Source: Ypsolopha sequella
Taxonomy: Eukaryota > Arthropoda > Insecta > Lepidoptera > Ypsolophidae
Reading direction: 5' to 3'
DNA: 64,000 bases
NCBI GenBank assembly: GCA_934047225.1
Contig: OW204001.1
Coordinates: 14,740,201-14,804,200 of the forward strand
A program made the position numbers and the translations under genes. Within the stretch, counting starts at the first letter, position 1. Each line of letters begins with the position of its first letter. The notes beneath the pieces were generated by a model. That model did not search any database. It was not told the origin of the DNA and saw only the letters and a program-made list of their open reading frames with translations. Shown here piece after piece: positions 57,884-64,000 of the stretch.

Positions 57884-58565
57884 GGGTGTTTGGGACACTG
57901 ATGTAAATATTTTGAAAGATGATAAAGGAAGTGATTTTCAACATTTCTGACTAAATATACTAATATGCAAAGTTTTGTAGTTTCCGAGATATTTCAATTT
58001 TTCAGTTTTGTCTACTTAAAGCATTTTGTCTATTTTATTTTAAAATATTTCTTAATCCACTTCAATTAAACAAAATAACAAGATAGGTGTGTTCGAAAAG
58101 AAGAATAAACATAAAGTTAAATACAGAACGAAAAAAACGTTTTTTTTAAAGTAAATTTTAGTAAAAACTTAAATTATTATTTTTAGCCATAAATAGTGTT
58201 TTATTATATTTTAATTGCAGTAACCTAATCTTAGACAAAACTAAAAAATGTCTATAACTCGACAACTACAAAACTACCTGCAAGGAAGGAATATGTAATG
58301 TTTGTGTTATTTGTAAAAAATGGGACAAACTGAAAACCAGCGCTGTCAGTTGCTTGCAACTAGCAGCATTTGCTGAGTTTGGCCCTTTTTGCCACTTTAT
58401 TTAATTTTTGTTTTCTCTGTGCGTGTGTTTCTTTCTTGTGGCAAATAAATACTTTTCACTTTCACTTTCACTTTCACTTTACATAATGGTAAATTCAGAC
58501 AGAAATGCCCAAAATCACTTCCTTTATCAGCCCTCAAAATATTTACATCGATGTCCCAAACACCC
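57884..58565. mobile_element. 682-bp element with ~66-bp inverted ends and TGTA duplication
   Basis: 'gggtgtttgggacac' to 'aaaggaagtgattttcaaca' on the left pairs with 'aaaatcacttcctttatcag' to 'gtcccaaacaccc' on the right. TGTA flanks both sides (57880-57883 and 58566-58569). It has no transposase, and its interior contains a foreign retroposon tail (58375-58481). Confidence 0.75.
58375..58481 (+). repeat. Retroposon 3' end with (CTTTCA)n tail, nested
   Basis: 'gtgtttctttcttgtggcaa' and 'ataaatacttttcacttt' lead into four to five CTTTCA units. It is inside the 57884-58565 element. Confidence 0.5.
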
Positions 58566-58852
58566 TGTACATAGGTAGGTTTGTCAGACTTTGGGCCTGT
58601 TTCACCACTTACTGATATTAGTGTCTGATACTTTTATGTGTCACATAACGCATACAGAAAATGTTCTAATGAAAAAATATGAAAAAATCATGATAATAAT
58701 TGATTCGTAAAGATTACAGGAAAAATAAAGCGGTAATTACTCAGTGGGAGACGCGATTTGTTTGCCATGACGGTACCATTTTAACGGCTTGTTTTTGTCG
58801 CATTAATGTTGCTGTGGCGTCTATATTGTTGTAATTTACCATAATATTTTTA

Positions 58853-58921
58853 GGGTTCCGTATCGGCATTGTGTGGTGTTACGGAACCCTTTGTATGCGA
58901 GTCTGAACCGCACTTGCCCAA
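58853..58921 (+). repeat. 'ggttccgtacc' repeat with most of the interior deleted
   Basis: 'ttttagggttccgtatcggc' joins after ~25 bp to 'gttacggaaccctttgtatg' and 'ccgcacttgccc'. The two ends of the 8767-9059 family have been brought together by loss of ~220 bp. Confidence 0.6.
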
Positions 58922-59250
58922 ATTATTCAACTTATGTTTTGAATATCCCTTACCAAGCAAATTGTGAAACAGTCCCTTAGGTTGTGTATCTATCAGTGAG
59001 ATTGTAAATGCCAAGAGTGGATCAGCATGTCATATATCAATATATAATATATCATATATATTAGCATAAAAGAAAGGCTAATTTATATGATATATTATAA
59101 AAATAGTTGAAAATATTTGTAAATAGCAAAGCAAAGTAGGAAACATGAATAAAATTAGGTAAAATAATACTAAAATACGTAATAATACGAAAATAGGGAA
59201 AATACTTTTCAATTATTTGTACCTAAGATATATATATATAAGTATATCGT
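58922..59250. other. No gene; AT palindrome near 59037-59095
   Basis: 'atatataatatatcatatat' and 'atatgatatattata' form an AT-rich dyad, probably simple sequence. Confidence 0.35.
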
Positions 59251-59545
59251 CGTCACGACATGAATCCCCGAGGGTGTGTCAGAGGTTTTCTGAGTGTGAA
59301 CTGTGAAATGCAAGTCACAGTCCATACTTGGTACACCCACGTTTCACCGACAACTATTACGTCCCAATGTCCTTAATAGTTCTGTGGTTGAGCCCTATCG
59401 CCGTACTTCGGGCACAAGTACACGCTTCTTAGAGCATGCAGGTTTCGCAAAAACTCATTGGTGCATGCCCGACCGGGGATCAAACCTGGATCTCGAGATT
59501 GAGAGGCCAGCGTTCTACTCCTGTGCTACCGCTGCTATTGTATGT
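59251..59545 (-). mobile_element. tRNA-derived SINE, near full length, reverse
   Basis: On the minus strand the head reads 'gcagcggtagcacaggagta' with B-box 'aggtttgatccccggtcggg'. The body ends 'ccctcggggattcatgtcgt' at the left border. It is the same family as 9550-9880. The 92-codon frame at 59303-59581 overlies it and is not a gene. Confidence 0.8.
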
Positions 59546-59595
59546 AAATATTACTATATCATGTTTGTTCTAGCCTCATAGTCCTTATTTTAAAC

Positions 59596-60235
59596 AACTA
59601 GCGACCCGCCCCGGCTTCGCACGGGCGCAATGCTGATACAAAAATACAAAATACAAAAATATTTATTTCGGTAAAAAAACACATTTTAACAAAAACATTG
59701 TTGAGGCCTTTTTGTAAGTATAAAAATACTTGTAACAGAAGACCCTAAGATACTAAGTAAACTGAAAATATTCATTTAAATTACATGCTGTAAAGGGCCA
59801 TATTGATCTATATTAAATGCACAATGTATTTAAGGTACCTAATTGGATAAGGATAAATGCTGTTTAAAATCGCTTCATAAATATAAGCTATAATGGTTAT
59901 CCCTAAGACATATACCATCGCGGACTTTTTTGTAGACCTTTTTAAGGTGTATAATACTGTAGTACATTATTTTGATCTATCTCGTAGGGTTCAGCCAGCG
60001 TTTGCAATGTCAGCGCAAAAAATGTGTTTATTTATGACATCACATTAGAAACCTTTAAAATGTTAAGTGTTTCTCTACTATATTATGCATGTATTATACA
60101 TACAAACCTTTCTCTTGAATCAATCTATCTACTAAAACAAACCGCATCAAAATCCGTTGCGTAGTTTTAAAGACCTAAGCATACATAGGGACAGACAGAC
60201 GGCGGGAAGCGACTTTGTTTTATAATATGTGATTA
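59596..60235 (+). repeat. 'actagcgacccgccccggcttcgc' repeat, ~640 bp
   Basis: It opens 'aactagcgacccgccccggc' and closes 'aaatccgttgcgtagtttta', 'agacagacggcgggaagcga' and 'ctttgttttataatatgtga'. This is a family I recognise as widespread in Lepidoptera. No coding capacity is seen; the class (Helitron-like, SINE or other) is unresolved. Confidence 0.6.
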
Positions 60236-60670
60236 TGGAGTTCAATTTTATTAAAAATTCCTTCGGCTTATGAGGGCTTGTCTTTACTTACATAAATCTG
60301 ATAAAGTATAAAATACCCTTAAATATACTTGTAAGATAAGCAAAAATATTAAAAAAGGAAAAAATATAGTTCAATGAACTTTGTTCATTTTGGTACTTGT
60401 TGACTCCAATTGATATAGTAATTGTTTTTCAGCTTTAAATAAATGCAAAACCGGTGGACATCAATAGTTAAGTTATTAAAATATCCGACATATGCAAAGT
60501 ATGTAAACAAAGTTTTCAGCATCTCACAGCACGTATTACGAGACAAAGACAGTTTTGCTGCATGTCAATATTATTTACAGAACAGTTAGTTTGGGTCTTA
60601 TTAAGGTCAAGTGAACTCTCAAAGAGATTAAATTTGAAAATAAGTTAAAGAAATTAAAGGATATAATATA
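60236..60670. other. No gene seen
   Basis: AT-rich spacer. Confidence 0.3.
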
Positions 60671-60830
60671 GCCGATTCTGAAGGCCTTAATTTTAGTTTT
60701 AGTGCTGTCAAAACTTGAAAATTTTCAAAGTAATTTAGCTTCTGTTCCTAACACTTTAGGACTATTTTGCAATCGAGAAAATTTAGTTTTGACATCACTA
60801 AAACTAAAATGTTTGCCTTCAGAATCAGCT
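60671..60830. mobile_element. 160-bp MITE
   Basis: 'gccgattctgaagg' and 'ccttcagaatcagc' plus 'agttttagtg.tgtcaaaac' and 'gttttgacatcactaaaac' are inverted repeats. An older copy is at 28113-28208. The frame at 60702-60911 overlies it. Confidence 0.75.
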
Positions 60831-63328
60831 TTATTATCAGAAGCAACCAATTGTAGCGAAAATTCTTGGTCCATAGCAATTTTTCTGATCATTGCAAAGA
60901 CCCGCTTGTGAGTAACATAAAATAATAGACTTTGCTTTCAAAATTAATAATACCACGTAAACATTTTTATAAAAATGTTTAAAATGCCAAAAAATATTCT
61001 CTCAGAATAAAATAACAAGAAAACAAGAAAAAACTCTGTGGAACAAAAAAAATTGTCCAATGATACATGCGAAAAATATAAGTCAGATTTGATTACTGTG
61101 AAACTGAAACGAAATTCATAATTTAGGAACAGATTGAAATGCTAAAATATCATTTCATCCTAGGATCCAGATTTGGATTTACATTCATTGTACGAAATAT
61201 TGGAATTCGGTTCAGCTATCACAATGTGAAGAACGGCAAAACACTCAGTGGGGACGTTACATACATAAATACATACATATATATTCTCACGCCTGTCTCC
61301 TAGAGGGGTAGGCAAAGACTACAGATGATATAATAAGTAATTTGACGTATGCTCCACAAAAATTTCTTCAGTTGTGTGCTAACTGGAGTAGCCTAAACTT
61401 GGTGTTTTTGTTTTTTAAAAAACCAAGTGGCTCAAATGTAGTTAAATGTAATTAAATGATATAGTATATTTCTATCAGCTACCACTTTGAGATGACAATC
61501 ATAGTTTTTTAACATCCTAACAATCTAACAAACCTGTCTAACTGTAATGAAAAGGAAAATGACTACCTCCAAATTATATCGTAATTTGACTGTCATATTG
61601 GCTGGCTCATGGACTGCCTAGGAAACTAGACACTCCATCACTTTGCTAGAGTACAAAAGCTTCGGACCAACACCGTGCTAACCTCAGGTTGCTAAAACGT
61701 GTAACGTGAGACAAATTTTTTATCGACATATAAATGTCGATACAGTCACATCACTTACAAAAAGCGAACTAGTAACAAAACGCTACATCAGGAAACACAC
61801 GACTATAAATGCATCTCCTTCTAACGCGATGTAGAAAGCGATAAGTAAAAATAGGACAAACAAATGCATTTCGTTGCTATATTATCACGGACTCTATGAT
61901 ATTATTCCTCTGAGTACAACTTTTTTCCCCAATTTTAATTTTGCCAATCTCGTGAATATTACCAGTTTATATGAAACCCGAATCAAATAAGGAAAAGTAA
62001 ACTTAACCCCTTTCCGCATAGCCTTGTCTGATAAAAAGCATATTAAGACAAGTTACCTATCCTGCAAGTTTCCATATAAAGCAATCGTTGCTTTCTTTGT
62101 TATAAATTACCACCCACTACTACCTACTTTATAGGTTCAGTTGAAATATTTTACATGATAAGTCCTCTTATATAGGCACAATTATTTAAAGTACATCTCC
62201 AACTCCAGCTGTAAGCAAAATTAATTTCAAAATCGCGCTTTTTTAATTAAATAAAAGAGAAGCATATAATATATTATAACAATAAGTGTCCCCTTAAATC
62301 TATTGCGTCCGAAAGCTATACTGAAACGAAAAGACCATTAAACAAAACATGAGAAATTTGCAAGAGAATCCATCTTATTTACGTAAATGACCGACACAGT
62401 TTGCAAGAGAATTCGTCTTATTACGTTTGACGACTCTTTCTGACCGTGGAAAACCGTGGAATCAGTGCATATCACGGGTTAACTGTAAATTACTCATTAG
62501 CTAAGGACAAAGGTACCTCATCGGTTAAGACGTTACAGAAAAAAAATCGTCATTTTTAGAACTTGCATATCTACTTCAGTAAACAATTTATTATTTCGAT
62601 AAAATAGTATATTATTTTTGGAATCTTTTTCTAGGGACCTGTTAAACAGAAACGCGATTGGAGCAATTCGGCTCGATACAAATATTAATTGAAATGAGGT
62701 CTTTTTCGACACAAATTCTCCTGGTTTGACAATTTGGAATGACATATGGACCGCAATTATATTTTATTAGATGGGTTTTAACAGTATCTAGGACCTGGTT
62801 AAACGAAATTTTGATGGCAACTTAAGTATTTTATAAAAAACCGACATTTTGCTACTTTTCCTCGAATTCGTCCCTCTCGCACTAAGAGTATTTTCGCATA
62901 TGGAGTAACAGGGACACTGAAAATTTTACATATCGCCTTAAGGATATTAGATGTCTAACAATTGTTTTGGATATTAGATGTCTAACAATTGGCCTTCAGT
63001 GACGTCATCACCACACATATCCATAGGCATATTTTTTTAACGACTTCAGAAAGATAGGATCCGATAGAAGGTTGAAACCTAATATAATGACGTCACTTTC
63101 TGTAAATACTAGAATACTTACAAATTCGGTCTGAGAGCAAAAAAAAATTGTTGAAATACCATGCCTAAATTTATGAATTTATTTTAAAAAAAGTAGAAAA
63201 AATGGTACATTGCAGTTTAAAAAACGATCAAATTGGGCACAAATATTGTTCTTGATTTATTTAGGTAGGTAGTTAAAAAAAATTATATAAATTGTATTAC
63301 AATATCTACTAATGGATGCCAAGATTAC
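60831..63328. other. No gene seen; repeat tails
   Basis: 'cacgcctgtctcctagaggg' at ~61290, after an ATACAT run, is a common lepidopteran retroposon tail. A 23-bp direct duplication, 'ggatattagatgtctaacaa' + 'ttg', lies at 62943-62992. I recognise no coding sequence. Confidence 0.4.
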
Positions 63329-63460
63329 ATTGATGTGTACAGTGGAGACCACATCAAGCTATACACTCACAGTACGAAATTAGCCCCTACGGAGAAAAAT
63401 ATGAGATAGGTACAAAGTCCAATGTGTCTTACTTGATGCGGTCTCCACTGTATACATCAT
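63329..63460. mobile_element. ~130-bp MITE
   Basis: 'gatgtgtacagtggagacc' with 'acatcaag' pairs with 'cttgatgcggtctccactgt' and 'atacatcat'. No protein is encoded. Confidence 0.7.
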
Positions 63461-63492
63461 ACTTAACATATCGATATTTTTTGATATTGGTG

Positions 63493-63658
63493 TCGATTCA
63501 GCGCAACTTAGTTCTGTGGGCGCAACACAACTTATTTGACAGGACTAACCTTATATCAAGCGTCTTATCTTTGTCTTTTCAACACAGAAAGAAAAAGACA
63601 GCACGCTTAAATTAAGTTTAGTCATGTCAAATAAGTTGAAGCGTGTTACACCGAATCG
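63493..63658. mobile_element. ~160-bp MITE, copy 2
   Basis: 'cttatttgacaggactaacc' and 'ttagtcatgtcaaataagtt' are the inverted arms, with 'gattcagcg' and 'ccgaatc' ends. It is collinear with 16009-16163. Confidence 0.7.
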
Positions 63659-64000
63659 ACACAAATGTCTATTTTTAACTAAAACAAATCCCGATCACTA
63701 CTTTGTATCATTCATTTGTATACAAGTGATTTGGGCATCAGCCAGAGCTCTTCTTATCCAGTTCAGTTAGAGTGCACTTGCATCCAAAAATATGCTATAA
63801 ATAGTTGCTCTATGCGCTAAAAATAAATTGAGTATACCAACAGCAGCGCAACTGTTCATTCTAACCAAAAAAACTTAACACATCTAATTTCAGTGATGAA
63901 ACAAAAATTGAACTTGGACTGATAAAAAACAACAACTTCAATTTCAACAACTTTCAACCTTGTGCCAGTATAGTACATTCATGCATAGGCAAATGACAGT
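63659..64000. other. No gene seen
   Basis: AT-rich sequence to the window end without a recognised feature. Confidence 0.3.

Noticed and set aside
59303..59581. 92-codon frame
   Set aside because: It is the reverse of a tRNA-derived SINE; the same peptide scraps appear in other SINE copies.

Overview
This window looks like a gene-poor, repeat-dense stretch of a moth or butterfly (Lepidoptera) nuclear genome. It is AT-rich and shows spliceosomal introns with GTAAGT donors, AATAAA poly(A) signals and tRNA-derived SINEs. It also carries several interspersed families I recognise from lepidopteran sequence, such as the 'ggttccgtacc' repeat, the 'actagcggacgcc' repeat and the 'ggggccat..ataaattacgtcacac' element. 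I find no convincing single-copy host gene, no structural RNA gene beyond tRNA-derived SINE heads, and no CRISPR or bacterial feature.

The one substantial coding locus is a 6.4-kb DNA transposon at 39067-45454. About 1 kb of inverted arm at each end is built from three direct copies of a ~296-bp unit. Inside are two convergent, spliced genes whose stop codons lie about 50 bp apart. The plus-strand gene (40328-42334) encodes a THAP zinc finger, a helix-turn-helix and a DDE nuclease of the IS5/Harbinger type, but one in-frame TAA breaks it. The minus-strand gene (42386-44111) is intact. It joins a SWIM zinc finger to a YqaJ/lambda-exonuclease-like PD-(D/E)xK nuclease. This pairing fits the ISL2EU branch of the PIF-Harbinger/ISL2EU assemblage. 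A YqaJ-like C-terminal relic at 20585-20884 suggests a second, decayed relative.

Layout. 0-16 kb: TTAA-flanked short elements, a Penelope-like GIY-YIG relic (~7.1-7.3 kb), a SINE (9550), a ~115-bp tandem array (10.1-10.7 kb) and a 490-bp element inserted in a SINE with a TCACGA duplication (11920-12409). 16-29 kb: short inverted-repeat elements, LINE 3' ends, the YqaJ relic and a 317-bp nearly perfect foldback (23057-23373). 29-36 kb: a 152-bp x5 tandem array, an RTE-like LINE tail split by a 149-bp element, and a 40-bp x ~32 minisatellite. 36-46 kb: a Harbinger-like element with a Myb/SANT-like relic, then the ISL2EU-type transposon. 46-64 kb: more SINE, LINE and MITE copies, several long foldbacks, nested elements and a GC-rich island (53.46-53.88 kb).

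Most of the window is therefore transposon strata. Several insertions keep readable target-site duplications, so relative ages can be read directly. Boundaries come from eye comparison of copies within the window; family names without coding support are tentative.
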